Positions 18,261 through 27,540 of a DNA stretch of 64,000 bases are shown in pieces. The notes below the pieces were generated by a model. It did not search any database and was not told the DNA's origin. It saw nothing but the letters and a program-made list of their open reading frames with translations. Both the position numbers and the translations under genes were made by a program. Source of the stretch: JABMQB01 sp963677475 (lineage in GTDB: Bacteria > Bacteroidota > Bacteroidia > Bacteroidales > Prolixibacteraceae); assembly GCA_963677475.2 (NCBI GenBank), contig CAXXQD010000022.1, forward strand, positions 1-64,000, read 5' to 3'. Every line of letters begins with the position of its first letter. Within the stretch, counting starts at the first letter, position 1.

Positions 18261-20669
18261 ATGAAATCATCTGTTAAATTAAAATCCAATTTGATGAAAA
18301 AACTGATCATCTTTATTCTTTTCATAAGTTTTACTGTTACACAGGCTCAAGTACAGCGAAACAACCAAAGTACACTTACCATTGAAAAAATAATGCAGGA
18401 TCCTGCAAAATGGATTGGGACCTTACCTTCGGAAATACAATGGTCATTGAATAATAAAACCATCTATTTTGACTGGAATCCTGACCAAGACACCTTATCC
18501 TCAATTTACGCTTATGATCTAAAAACAGGCGAAATCAACAAAGTTCCTGATGATAAAATAAATAAGCTACCTGTATCAAACGGAATATATAATTCGGACG
18601 AAAGTAAAATGATTTATACCCGCGATGGAGATCTATTTCTTTTGGATATAAAAAAAGGGAAGGAGAAAAGATTAACACAGCTTTCGGGCGCTGTTTCACG
18701 TCCCCAGTTTTATGCCAATGATAAAAAAGCTGCCTTTTGGTACGATCAGAATTTATTCAGTATTCAACTTTCCGATGGATATCTAAAGCAGCTAAGCAAA
18801 TTCACAAAAGTTGCAAAAAAAGATAATCCTCTAAGCAACGGGCAGGCAAAATGGCTGGAGGATCAGCAAATGGAATTGTTTGAGGTTCTGCAGGAAAGGG
18901 AAGAAATGCACCAAGCCAGGGAAAATAAGATTCCCAAAAAACAAGAGTTGGAGGAAATATACATTGGCAGAAAAACAGCCACACAGGCAAACATAAGTCC
19001 AAGCGGTGACTATATCATTTATTCATTGTTCAACAGAAATGATGGGAAATCAACATCGGTTACCCACCATATTACAAAATCAGGTTATACTGAAGACAGA
19101 AATGCACGGTCAAAAGTTGGGGCAGCACAGAGTAATTTAGAGATGGGGGTTTTTGATACTAAGAACAACGAAACAGTAGGAATTGAAACTTCCACCATCC
19201 CCGGATTAAAAGACCTCCCCGCATTTTTAAAAGATTACCCTGAAGCCATGCCAACGGACAGTAGTAAAATTGTGAACAGGGAATTTAACCTGTTGGGGCC
19301 AATTTGGCACCCAACCAAGGACATTGCATTGGTAGTTGCCCTATCGCTTGATAATAAAGACAGATGGATTCTGTTATTAGACCCAAAAGATGGAAGCCTT
19401 GATCTTTTAGACAGGCAAAGGGATGAAGCTTGGATTGGCGGTCCCGGAATAAATGGATGGAATTACTCAACCGGCGATATTGGATGGATGCCGGAGGGAA
19501 ATAATGTTTGGTTTCAATCAGAAGCTTCCGGATATTCCCATTTGTACACTATAAATGTGGATACGAAACAGAAAAAACAACTCACTAAAGGAACGTTTGA
19601 AGTTTATTCCCCATCGCTTTCAAAGGATGGGAAACACTTTTATTTTACGGCAAATATGGTACATCCGGGGGTGCGTCATTTTTACAAAATACCCATTGAT
19701 GGAGGTAAGCCAATTCAATTAACCACCATGGAAGGGAACAATGAAGTAAGTCTTTCACCCGATGAAAAATACCTGGCAATTAAGTATTCATCGGCGAACC
19801 AGCCCTGGGAACTTTACCTTCAGGAAAACAAAGCAGGAGCCAAAGCTGAAAAAATAACACAATCGATTACCAAAGAATTTCAGGAATATACTTGGAGAAA
19901 ACCTGAATATATCACATTTAAAGCCGAAGATGGTGAAACCGTTTATGCAAGGCTTTATCAGCCAGAAAAACCGACAAGCAGTAATCCGGCCATAATTTTT
20001 GTTCATGGTGCCGGATATCTTCAGAATGCCCATAAATGGTGGAGCAGTTATTTTCGCGAATACATGTTCCATAATTTCTTAGTGGATAACGGCTACACTG
20101 TTTTGGATATGGATTATCGTGGAAGTGCAGGGTACGGGCGTGATTGGCGAACCGGAATTTATCGGCACATGGGTGGCAAAGACCTTTCGGATCATGTGGA
20201 TGGGGCAAAACTGCTTGTTGAAAAATATGGAATTCCAGCCGATAAAATTGGAATTTATGGAGGATCGTACGGTGGTTTCATAACGCTTATGGCCATGTTT
20301 AAACACCCCGATGTGTTTGCTGCCGGGGCAGGGTTGCGGTCGGTAACCGACTGGGCACATTATAACCATGGATACACATCAAACATACTTAACACTCCGG
20401 TTTCTGACAGTATTGCTTATCGCCGCAGTTCGCCTATTTATTTTGCCGATGGTTTAAAAGGAAAACTACTAATGTGCCACGGAATGGTCGATGATAATGT
20501 ACAGTTCCAGGATATTGTCAGGCTATCGCAACGCTTAATTGAATTGGGCAAAGAAAACTGGGAATTGGCGGTTTATCCGATAGAAGCTCATGGTTTTACA
20601 GAACCTAGTAGCTGGACCGATGAATACAAACGCATTTTTAAGTTGTTTGAAGAAAGCTTAAAAAAGTAG
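18261..20669 (+). CDS. S9 family prolyl oligopeptidase / dipeptidyl peptidase IV-like
   Basis: This 802-aa secreted serine peptidase has a signal peptide (KKLIIFILFISFTVTQAQ), a seven- or eight-bladed beta-propeller (DPP IV N-terminal domain, about 90-520) and a C-terminal alpha/beta hydrolase. The nucleophile is S669 in GGSYGG, the acid is in GMVDDNV, and the histidine is in EAHGF near the end, so the triad is complete. Family members cleave dipeptides or short peptides after proline or alanine. The ATG at 18294 is a credible alternative start that would give a shorter signal peptide; neither start has a clear ribosome site. Confidence 0.9.
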   Translation: MKSSVKLKSNLMKKLIIFILFISFTVTQAQVQRNNQSTLTIEKIMQDPAKWIGTLPSEIQWSLNNKTIYFDWNPDQDTLSSIYAYDLKTGEINKVPDDKINKLPVSNGIYNSDESKMIYTRDGDLFLLDIKKGKEKRLTQLSGAVSRPQFYANDKKAAFWYDQNLFSIQLSDGYLKQLSKFTKVAKKDNPLSNGQAKWLEDQQMELFEVLQEREEMHQARENKIPKKQELEEIYIGRKTATQANISPSGDYIIYSLFNRNDGKSTSVTHHITKSGYTEDRNARSKVGAAQSNLEMGVFDTKNNETVGIETSTIPGLKDLPAFLKDYPEAMPTDSSKIVNREFNLLGPIWHPTKDIALVVALSLDNKDRWILLLDPKDGSLDLLDRQRDEAWIGGPGINGWNYSTGDIGWMPEGNNVWFQSEASGYSHLYTINVDTKQKKQLTKGTFEVYSPSLSKDGKHFYFTANMVHPGVRHFYKIPIDGGKPIQLTTMEGNNEVSLSPDEKYLAIKYSSANQPWELYLQENKAGAKAEKITQSITKEFQEYTWRKPEYITFKAEDGETVYARLYQPEKPTSSNPAIIFVHGAGYLQNAHKWWSSYFREYMFHNFLVDNGYTVLDMDYRGSAGYGRDWRTGIYRHMGGKDLSDHVDGAKLLVEKYGIPADKIGIYGGSYGGFITLMAMFKHPDVFAAGAGLRSVTDWAHYNHGYTSNILNTPVSDSIAYRRSSPIYFADGLKGKLLMCHGMVDDNVQFQDIVRLSQRLIELGKENWELAVYPIEAHGFTEPSSWTDEYKRIFKLFEESLKK

Positions 20670-20693
20670 CACTCATCGACTGTTCTAAAAAAA

Positions 20694-20790
20694 TATGCAA
20701 TTATGGAATTGAATTCCACATTTGCATAGTATTATCCTAATTTTCGATGTAATTTTATGTATATTTGTAGTTGCATTCCATAATTGCATA
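20694..20790. repeat. Three copies of a 16-bp operator-like element
   Basis: TATGCAATTATGGAAT at 20694-20709 is the perfect reverse complement of 20775-20790. A third copy at 20713-20728 (ATTCCACATTTGCATA) matches the latter at 14 of 16 positions. The first two copies form an inverted pair three bases apart; the last lies just after the -7 box at 20760, over the expected transcription start. The arrangement looks like an autoregulatory operator for the ATPase gene that follows. No bound protein is known from the sequence. Confidence 0.6.
20760..20767 (+). promoter_or_regulatory. Promoter -7 box TATATTTG for the AAA/DUF4143 gene
   Basis: TATATTTG matches TAnnTTTG and ends 25 bases before the ATG at 20793. 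It lies between the second and third 16-bp elements. Confidence 0.55.
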
Positions 20791-20792
20791 AT

Positions 20793-21968
20793 ATGTACAT
20801 ACAAAGAAAATTAGAAAAAGAGCTAAAGCTACTGTTTAAAGAATATCCTGTTATCACATTAACCGGCCCCAGGCAATCCGGAAAAACTACGCTCTTAAGA
20901 AACCTTTTCCCTGATAAAAGGTATGTATCTCTTGAAGATCCAAGTCAAAGAGAATATGCTAAGGCTAATCCTTTAAAATTTCTTGAAGGAGGCAATGAAG
21001 GAATGATCATTGATGAAATCCAGCATATACCTGCACTTGTTTCATATATTCAAGGCATTGTTGATAATGCCAATAAACCAGGAATGTTTATTCTTTCTGG
21101 CAGCCAACAATTTGAGTTGACGCGCACAATATCCCAATCATTGGCAGGACGAACTGCAATTGAAAGACTTCTGCCATTCACGATAGATGAAGCTTATCCT
21201 GAAAAAGAAATTATCTCTTCGGAAGAAATGATATACCAAGGATTCTTTCCGCGTATTTTTGCGTTTAGGCAGAATCCAACAAAATTTTATTCTAATTATA
21301 TCGAAACTTACATTAAACGTGACCTAAATGATTTGATTTCAATAAAGGACTTATCTTTATTCCAGAAATTTTTGAGTTTGTGCGCTGGTAGAATTGGGCA
21401 AGTTTTTGTTGCTTCAACGTTGGCAAATGAGGTAGGTGTGACACTAAAAACCATTCAATCCTGGGTCTCCATTCTAGAAGCATCATACATTATTTATACC
21501 CTTAGACCATTCCATGCCAATATCAATAAAAGATTTATTAAGTCTCCTAAAATATATTTTTATGATGTTGGTTTAGCAGCTTATTTATTAGGCATTAATG
21601 ATCCTTCTCAAATTACAGTTTCGCCATTTGGTGGAAGTTTATTTGAAAATATGGTAGTTATGGAAATAAAAAAGTACCTGACAAACAATGGGAAACAAGA
21701 CAATCTTTGTTTTTATAAAGATAGTAACCAGAATGAAATCGACATTCTTACCAATAACCTTTTTCAGTTTGACGCAATCGAAATAAAGTCTGCCCAAACG
21801 TTCAATAAAACAGCACTTAAAGGACTTGACTACATTAATAAAATATTACCCGAGAGGACAAAAAAAACATGGTTATGCTATAATGGTCTAATTGAAGGTG
21901 AATATAACAAACACCAACTTGTTAATTTTAAAAATATGTATTCAACAATTGATTTGCAAAATATTTAG
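20793..21968 (+). CDS. AAA_14 / DUF4143 ATP-binding protein
   Basis: The protein (391 aa) has Walker A GPRQSGKT (about 25-32), Walker B GMIIDEIQ (about 73-80) and a sensor-like SGSQQ block, followed by the C-terminal DUF4143 domain, which has a restriction-endonuclease-like fold. These ATPases are widespread single-gene accessory units of unknown role. The open frame begins at a TTG at 20784; I prefer the ATG at 20793, which fits the family opening MYIQR. The gene stands alone between core genes, has its own promoter and repeated operator-like elements, and looks horizontally acquired. Confidence 0.85.
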   Translation: MYIQRKLEKELKLLFKEYPVITLTGPRQSGKTTLLRNLFPDKRYVSLEDPSQREYAKANPLKFLEGGNEGMIIDEIQHIPALVSYIQGIVDNANKPGMFILSGSQQFELTRTISQSLAGRTAIERLLPFTIDEAYPEKEIISSEEMIYQGFFPRIFAFRQNPTKFYSNYIETYIKRDLNDLISIKDLSLFQKFLSLCAGRIGQVFVASTLANEVGVTLKTIQSWVSILEASYIIYTLRPFHANINKRFIKSPKIYFYDVGLAAYLLGINDPSQITVSPFGGSLFENMVVMEIKKYLTNNGKQDNLCFYKDSNQNEIDILTNNLFQFDAIEIKSAQTFNKTALKGLDYINKILPERTKKTWLCYNGLIEGEYNKHQLVNFKNMYSTIDLQNI

Positions 21969-21990
21969 TGTTTAAAACATTGAACAGAAT

Positions 21991-22695
21991 CTATTTTACC
22001 CAATAACGATCTTTTTTAAAAATCTTTTTCGCCCAATAAACAAATGGGGTATCGGCAGCGGCAACCACCCATTTCAACAGATAGGTCGTCACAAAAATTT
22101 CAATCAATACCGGAGTTTCAAATACTCCATAAAAAGCGATCAATACAAATACTGAACTGTCAATTAACTGAGAGATCATTGTGCTTAGGTTGTTGCGTAT
22201 CCAAATTTGACTATCCGTTTTAAATCTTTTCTTCCAGAAATGGTAAGCCCAAACGTCGTGCCTTTGTGAAAGCAGGTATGCCAACAAACTGGCAATGGCA
22301 ATGCGTGGCATCAATCCAAAAATAGTACTTAGTGCATCATGTGAAACCATTGCAAAATCATCGCCAGCCAGAGGTTTAAACGCCAATGCAAGGTTCATTA
22401 ACAAGGTCATTGCAAGCAAACTGAAAAATCCAATCCAGACAGCTTTTTGCGCATCCTTTTTTCCATAATTTTCCGATAATATATCGGTTACCAAAAACGA
22501 AGAAGCATAAACAATGTTGCCAAGGGTTGCGGCTAAACCAAACAGTTCAATGGTTTGAATTACCTGCACATTTGCCACAATAACCGATATGGGAATCCAC
22601 ATAATCAGCCCCCATTTACCAAATAATTTGTACGCAAGAATAATAAGGAAAAAATTAGCCAGCAGCATAGCCAGCCATAGAAGTTCATTTTGCAT
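21991..22695 (-). CDS. Queuosine precursor transporter (YhhQ/VUT family)
   Basis: This 234-aa inner-membrane protein has about six hydrophobic segments and the family blocks NIVYASSFLVTDILSENYG and the charged DAQKAVWIG. Members import queuine or preQ1-type 7-deazapurines for tRNA modification at position 34. The assignment is strongly supported by a preQ1-I riboswitch directly in front of the start codon. The gene is convergent with the AAA/DUF4143 gene. Confidence 0.92.
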   Translation of the reverse strand: MQNELLWLAMLLANFFLIILAYKLFGKWGLIMWIPISVIVANVQVIQTIELFGLAATLGNIVYASSFLVTDILSENYGKKDAQKAVWIGFFSLLAMTLLMNLALAFKPLAGDDFAMVSHDALSTIFGLMPRIAIASLLAYLLSQRHDVWAYHFWKKRFKTDSQIWIRNNLSTMISQLIDSSVFVLIAFYGVFETPVLIEIFVTTYLLKWVVAAADTPFVYWAKKIFKKDRYWVK

Positions 22696-22698
22696 TTT

Positions 22699-22731
22699 TT
22701 TAATTTTTTATAGCAGGGTGATGGAACCTGC
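22699..22731 (-). ncRNA. preQ1-I riboswitch
   Basis: On the minus strand the leader contains GCAGGTTCCATCACCCTGC followed by TATAAAAAATTAA. This is the compact class I preQ1 aptamer: a 5-bp stem GCAGG/CCTGC, the loop beginning TTC, the ACCC segment with the ligand-reading C, and the A-rich tail that enters the minor groove and makes a pseudoknot. The tail ends four bases before the ATG, so ligand binding would close the translation start of the transporter. The usual ACTAA tail is ATTAA here and the loop is short, so the pseudoknot pairing is less certain. Confidence 0.75.
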
Positions 22732-22755
22732 ATGTTCAACATTTATTTCAGGGCG

Positions 22756-22763
22756 CAAATGTA
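22756..22763 (-). promoter_or_regulatory. Promoter -7 box for the queuosine transporter
   Basis: TACATTTG on the minus strand matches TAnnTTTG; transcription would start about 18 bases before the riboswitch. Confidence 0.5.
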
Positions 22764-22806
22764 GGAAAAATATTTAATACCAATATTATGATATTTACAG
22801 AGGGAA

Positions 22807-24285
22807 TTACATCCACTTTTTATTGGATGTTTCGGTATGATAAAGCAAGTAGTTATAAATTTGCCTTGCCAATTGCGCATTAATATATGGAACAACCATA
22901 GAACCGGATGCATTGCTCAACTTTAAGCTTGCCAGCGATCTCCTTTTCTGAAAAATGGTTTGCCTAAATTCAACCGATTGGATTTTATAAAGCTCCATTT
23001 GTTTCCACCTGTGTTCAATGGCACCTTTTGAAATCCGGATTTGATTTTGATCAAGCTGAAAATACCTTTTTTTAAGGATCAGGTAACTATACCCTGCTGT
23101 TATGAGTAACCAGCATAAGGCAGACACCCAAAATATCCATTCTGAATAAAGAAAAACCGATGCAAGAACAACCGGAGTTAAACCACTAACAGCCCACAAC
23201 CGTCTGAAATAGTATTTATTGGTGTACCTCTTCTCCAAATCTGACAATACATCTTCCCCGAACAAATCGGTTTTTAATTCTTCTAAATGATTTGTAAGGC
23301 ACCCTGGGGCATTAACCACCTGAGTTTTTTTATTTCGCCCACTAACTGCTTGTTTAAAAACCAGGTTATAGATGCCAAAAATTTGTTTTAGCGGACCGGT
23401 TTCCCAGTTTAGTTCTTGTATTTTATGGATGGGCATCACCACATTTCTCTTATTCACCAAACCTGATTCGACCCGGTACATATCGCCTTTTTTAAGCAAC
23501 TTAAAATCAAAATATTTATAAACCGTTCTGACCAGGGAAGATATGATGGAAATAAACAGGAAAATTATTGCCAAAAAAGTGATCAATCCCCAGGTTGAAT
23601 TCGACATGAAACTAACAAATTCGTTGCTGTATTCTTCCGCCTTTTCCTGAAACAAATCTTCAACCTGCTGGAATATTTGAAATCCAAATGCAACAATGAT
23701 TAAACCTGTTCGTAAATGGTTTTCGCTTATTCCGATTTTAAATAAATCTACTGGAGAAAGTTGTAAGATTTTCTTCTCTTTAACTTCCTCAACTACCTCT
23801 TCAGCTTCATCAACACTTTCTGTCTTCCCTTCACTTAATAATTTTTGCAACTCCTTTGCATATTCTTTTTCAAGTGCATGGATTTTTAATTCTTTACCAA
23901 CTGCACCGGCTGTATCAATCTCAAGTGAAAGAACATCCAAAGCTTGCTGAATGAGGTTTTGCTTGGTATTTACACTTTGTATCCGTTCTAAAGGAATGGT
24001 TAAAACCTGTTTGCGCAGGTAGCCTTTCTTTAAAATGAATTCGTCATTGACCACATAAAAATAAAAGTTAAGGTAGAAGAGTATTGCATGAACCAGCAAC
24101 AAAACAACAATAGCGATTAATCCAATTACAACATAGAGCGTATCCTCGAAGATTTTGTTTTTAAGTACTAAAAGGATCAAAATTGGCCAAAATGCCTGAA
24201 TGGATTTTTGCAAGCTGTATAAGAATATAAAAACCAGTCCTTTTACCGATTGCCTTGTTGGCTTTGATAAATCAATATTATTCAT
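22807..24285 (-). CDS. PH-domain membrane protein (YdbT type, bPH2)
   Basis: The 492-aa protein carries four to six membrane helices and three bacterial PH-like (bPH2/DUF304) domains; the repeated block with ILKKGYLRKQVLTIPLERIQSV (first copy, about 84-105) is diagnostic, and related segments occur near residues 272-290 and 425-445. YdbT proteins act with the smaller YdbS. Their role is poorly known and has been linked to membrane stress and lantibiotic tolerance in Firmicutes. It overlaps the preceding ydbS-like gene by 8 bases, so the two are translationally coupled. Confidence 0.85.
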   Translation of the reverse strand: MNNIDLSKPTRQSVKGLVFIFLYSLQKSIQAFWPILILLVLKNKIFEDTLYVVIGLIAIVVLLLVHAILFYLNFYFYVVNDEFILKKGYLRKQVLTIPLERIQSVNTKQNLIQQALDVLSLEIDTAGAVGKELKIHALEKEYAKELQKLLSEGKTESVDEAEEVVEEVKEKKILQLSPVDLFKIGISENHLRTGLIIVAFGFQIFQQVEDLFQEKAEEYSNEFVSFMSNSTWGLITFLAIIFLFISIISSLVRTVYKYFDFKLLKKGDMYRVESGLVNKRNVVMPIHKIQELNWETGPLKQIFGIYNLVFKQAVSGRNKKTQVVNAPGCLTNHLEELKTDLFGEDVLSDLEKRYTNKYYFRRLWAVSGLTPVVLASVFLYSEWIFWVSALCWLLITAGYSYLILKKRYFQLDQNQIRISKGAIEHRWKQMELYKIQSVEFRQTIFQKRRSLASLKLSNASGSMVVPYINAQLARQIYNYLLYHTETSNKKWM

Positions 24286-24799
24286 GCCTGCTTATTTTTT
24301 CAGACAAGAAAGCCTTGAGGTTCTGGGCTACATCTGCCGGAAGCCCATGAATTGAAAGATCGCTTGCGGCGCCTCCCGCAGTGAATAATTTCAGGGTTGA
24401 AATTTTTAAATATCGTGCCAAAACACCCTGGTTTACTTCCACATGCTGAATACGGTTGAACGGAACAGAAACCTGCTTGAAACGGATCAAACCCTTTTGA
24501 TATGAAATGTCATTCTCGCGAACGAGGTAGCCCTTTTTTCGAAAACCTAAATTGGTAATGATGATATTGTAAAGTGTAAACAAAATAATTCCACCACTAA
24601 TGCCAATAATTACTTTTGTTGGTGGAACCTCGTCGGAAAGAAAAACAATAGCAAGCAATGCTCCTGAAAGAATAATAAAAAACATCACTATTCGCAGGTA
24701 GATAATAATCAGTTGTTTTTTATCGATCGGATTGAAAGCTTCACCCTCAATTGCAGGAATATCATCTGCCAACAAAACTTTGTTCGAAAAATCTTCCAT
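24278..24799 (-). CDS. PH-domain membrane protein (YdbS type, bPH2)
   Basis: This 173-aa protein has two membrane helices (about 32-52 and 60-82) followed by one bPH2 domain with the block QKGLIRFKQVSVPFNRIQHVEV. It is the usual small partner of the YdbT-type protein encoded immediately downstream with an 8-base overlap. Confidence 0.85.
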   Translation of the reverse strand: MEDFSNKVLLADDIPAIEGEAFNPIDKKQLIIIYLRIVMFFIILSGALLAIVFLSDEVPPTKVIIGISGGIILFTLYNIIITNLGFRKKGYLVRENDISYQKGLIRFKQVSVPFNRIQHVEVNQGVLARYLKISTLKLFTAGGAASDLSIHGLPADVAQNLKAFLSEKISRHE

Positions 24800-24841
24800 G
24801 ATCAGTTTTTTATCTATTAGTTGACATCGGCAAATATGAAA

Positions 24842-26227
24842 TTAAAATGCCAATCCTTTTATTTCCGAAATAATTTTCTGCGCCAAGTCCTCAGCAACTT
24901 CCATACTTTTTGCCTCCGAGTAAATCCGTATAATAGGTTCGGTATTTGACTTGCGCAAGTGAACCCACGATTCTGCAAAATCAATTTTTACACCGTCGAT
25001 GTCGGTCACTTGTTCGTTTTGGTATTTATCTTTCATTTGAAGCAGGATGTTGTCCACATCAATTTCAGGGGTGAGTTCTATTTTATTCTTTGAAATAAAA
25101 TAATCAGGATAAGTTTTTCTGAGTTCGGAACATTTCATCCCACTTTTGGCAAGCAAAGTCAAAAACAAAGCAACTCCAACCAACGAGTCTCGTCCACAAT
25201 GGCTGGCAGGGTATATAACCCCACCATTTCCTTCGCCACCAATAATGGCATTTGTTTCCCTGATTTTAGCCACAACATTTACTTCGCCAACAGCTGCAGC
25301 AGAATAGTTTTGTCCGTATTTTTCGGTTACATCGCGTAATGCCCTGCTCGAAGATAAATTGGAAACTGTATTCCCGGGGGTGTGTTTTAAAACGTAATCG
25401 GCAACAGCAACCAGGGTATATTCTTCGTTAAACATACTTCCGTCTTCACTGATAATTGCCAGCCTGTCCACATCAGGATCAACCACAAAACCAACATCTG
25501 CCTTGCTTTCAAGAATCTGTGCTGAAGTATCGATCAAATTTTCAGGAAGCGGTTCTGGAGTATGGGCAAAATGCCCGGTAGCTTCACAATTGATTTCTAC
25601 AACATTGTCTACCCCAAGTGCTTTCAAAAGAGGAGGGATAGCTATTCCTCCAACTGAGTTAACGGCATCGATTGCCACCCGAAAGTTGGCTTTTTTGATG
25701 GCATCCACATCCACCAAATCCAAATCCAGAACATGGTCAATATGACATTGGGTATAATCTTTCTTTTCAACTTTGCCTAAATTATCCACCTCGGCAAAAA
25801 CAAATTGTTCCCTTTCTGCTATGTCGAGTATAGTTTTTCCTTCTTCGGCATTTAAAAACTCACCATCTGCATTGAGCATTTTAAGCGCATTCCATTGTTT
25901 TGGGTTATGGCTTGCTGTGAGAATCAAACCACCTGATGCATTTTCTGCGGCAACGGCAATTTCGGTTGTTGGGGTTGTTGCCAAACCCAGGTCAACCACA
26001 TCGCAGCCCATTCCAATCAAGGTCGAAACTACCAAAGAGCTTATCATTCCACCGGAAATACGGGCATCGCGCCCAACCACTATTTTTTGTTTTTCTTTCT
26101 TACCCGATTGTTTGATCCATTGGGCATAAGCTGCCGTAAATTTCACCACATCAACTGGGCTTAACCCTTCGCCTGGTACTCCTCCAATGGTGCCCCTGAT
26201 TCCGGAAATTGATTTTATTAATGTCAT
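24842..26227 (-). CDS. glmM: Phosphoglucosamine mutase / phosphohexomutase (GlmM type)
   Basis: The 461-aa alpha-D-phosphohexomutase moves phosphate between the 6 and 1 positions of a hexose phosphate. The phosphoserine loop LTASHNPKQWN, the metal loop DPDVDRLAI, the sugar-binding GGEGNGG and the C-terminal phosphate-binding RKSNTEPIIRIY are all present and in order. The opening SGIRGTIGG is also typical. In most Bacteroidota this gene provides GlcN-1-P for UDP-GlcNAc; the variant sugar loop GEGNGG leaves room for a related mutase activity. Confidence 0.88.
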   Translation of the reverse strand: MTLIKSISGIRGTIGGVPGEGLSPVDVVKFTAAYAQWIKQSGKKEKQKIVVGRDARISGGMISSLVVSTLIGMGCDVVDLGLATTPTTEIAVAAENASGGLILTASHNPKQWNALKMLNADGEFLNAEEGKTILDIAEREQFVFAEVDNLGKVEKKDYTQCHIDHVLDLDLVDVDAIKKANFRVAIDAVNSVGGIAIPPLLKALGVDNVVEINCEATGHFAHTPEPLPENLIDTSAQILESKADVGFVVDPDVDRLAIISEDGSMFNEEYTLVAVADYVLKHTPGNTVSNLSSSRALRDVTEKYGQNYSAAAVGEVNVVAKIRETNAIIGGEGNGGVIYPASHCGRDSLVGVALFLTLLAKSGMKCSELRKTYPDYFISKNKIELTPEIDVDNILLQMKDKYQNEQVTDIDGVKIDFAESWVHLRKSNTEPIIRIYSEAKSMEVAEDLAQKIISEIKGLAF

Positions 26228-26304
26228 GCAAAAAATTTGTTTACCTAAATTAGTGAAGGTAGTTGTATAAAAAAATTATTTTGAGCATTTAAAGTTGAAA
26301 TACA

Positions 26305-26994
26305 TTAAGCTTCTTCTATTTCGGTAAGTTCTTTTAAGGTATGCTTTAATTTTAGCAAATAGTTTCCATATAATTTGCGAAATCCCCACCGGAACAATAG
26401 AAATATTCCACCTGTTAACAGGATTAAGACTATCAGCCCGAACATAATTGTAAATGCCAATTGTCCTCCTCCTGTTTCGGCAATTGTAAGCCCATATTCG
26501 TTTGCTTTAACCGAAATTCCATAATAAAGGCCAAAAACAAAACTTATGCTTGTAGAAACCATAATAATTACAAGTGCAAAGAAGAACAAGCTTTTATACA
26601 ATTTAAGAATACCAATAATGCGTATTAAAGTATCTTTTAAACTGCAAGAATCGGAACATTGGTTTTTTACTCTGTAATACGAAACTGCAAAGTAAATAAA
26701 CGTGAGAATTATAAACAGCATACTAAGCAAATCAATTACCATAATCCAAACAGGGACTTCAATTTGCAGCCCCGTTCCATCGGTCAAATTTGGGTATAAC
26801 ACAAAATAATCTATGAGATTATAAAGGATCAAACCCAACAGCACCATAAAACCAATCTTGACATTTCTGTCAATTCTTTCGATCAGGCTTTTGGTACGCT
26901 TCCCGAGCATTTCCTCCAAGCTTTTTTCATCCAAATGAATGCTATCCTTGGATGAATACTTAACCCATGCTTTTTGTAAATCTTCTATTTTCAT
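26305..26994 (-). CDS. Four-helix membrane protein next to an ECF sigma factor
   Basis: The 229-aa protein has a cytoplasmic-looking N-terminus of about 45 residues rich in charge, then four hydrophobic segments (about 47-65, 83-104, 135-160 and 180-205). Its first base directly follows the stop codon of the sigma factor gene on the same strand, the usual place of an anti-sigma factor. I see neither a zinc anti-sigma HxxxCxxC motif nor a FecR-like domain, so a regulatory role is inferred from position only. Confidence 0.6.
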   Translation of the reverse strand: MKIEDLQKAWVKYSSKDSIHLDEKSLEEMLGKRTKSLIERIDRNVKIGFMVLLGLILYNLIDYFVLYPNLTDGTGLQIEVPVWIMVIDLLSMLFIILTFIYFAVSYYRVKNQCSDSCSLKDTLIRIIGILKLYKSLFFFALVIIMVSTSISFVFGLYYGISVKANEYGLTIAETGGGQLAFTIMFGLIVLILLTGGIFLLFRWGFRKLYGNYLLKLKHTLKELTEIEEA

Positions 26995-27483
26995 TTACTC
27001 TTCAATATTCATGTATGACTTAAGCTTCTTTTTAATCCTGTTCATTTTAACCCGCACGTAGTTTTGGGTTATCCCGGTAATTTCAGCTATTTCTTCATAC
27101 TTTTTACCTTCAAGGAACAATAAGATTATGGATTTTTCAACGCCCGATAATTTTTTAATTGCCTTGTGTAAAAGTTTAATATTATCTTCCAATCCTGCAT
27201 CATAACTGTCGTCCTTCAATTGAAAATTATCGTAGGTTAAGCTGTCTTGATCAGGTCTTCGTTTTGATTTTTTGAAGGTTGTAATAGCAGTATTCAAGGC
27301 TACCCTGTACATCCATGTGGAAAATTTGGATTCTTTCCGGAAAGAAGGGTACGACTTCCACAGTTGCGCCACAATTTCCTGAAACAAATCCTGTTTATCT
27401 TCCTCCGAATCGCAATAAACATTGCAAACCTTATGGATGATACCTTGATTTTTTTCTACTATTTTTAAAAATTCCTTCTCCAA
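26995..27483 (-). CDS. ECF-type RNA polymerase sigma factor
   Basis: The 162-aa protein has sigma-70 region 2 (EEDKQDLFQEIVAQLWKSY and FSTWMYRVALNTAI, about 26-75) and region 4 with a helix-turn-helix (YEEIAEITGITQNYVRVKMNR, about 129-149). It directs RNA polymerase to a set of promoters. The start appears to be TTG at 27483, since no in-frame ATG precedes region 2 and the resulting MEKEFLKIVEKNQGIIH fits related proteins. The membrane protein gene follows without any gap. Confidence 0.9.
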   Translation of the reverse strand: MEKEFLKIVEKNQGIIHKVCNVYCDSEEDKQDLFQEIVAQLWKSYPSFRKESKFSTWMYRVALNTAITTFKKSKRRPDQDSLTYDNFQLKDDSYDAGLEDNIKLLHKAIKKLSGVEKSIILLFLEGKKYEEIAEITGITQNYVRVKMNRIKKKLKSYMNIEE

Positions 27484-27540
27484 ATCGTTATTATAATAAG
27501 TATTCTATTTTAGATAGAATTACATCTTTTTATTCATGCT

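Noticed and set aside
20784..20792. TTG start for the AAA/DUF4143 protein inside the operator-like repeat
   Set aside because: The ATG at 20793 fits the family and is free of the repeat.
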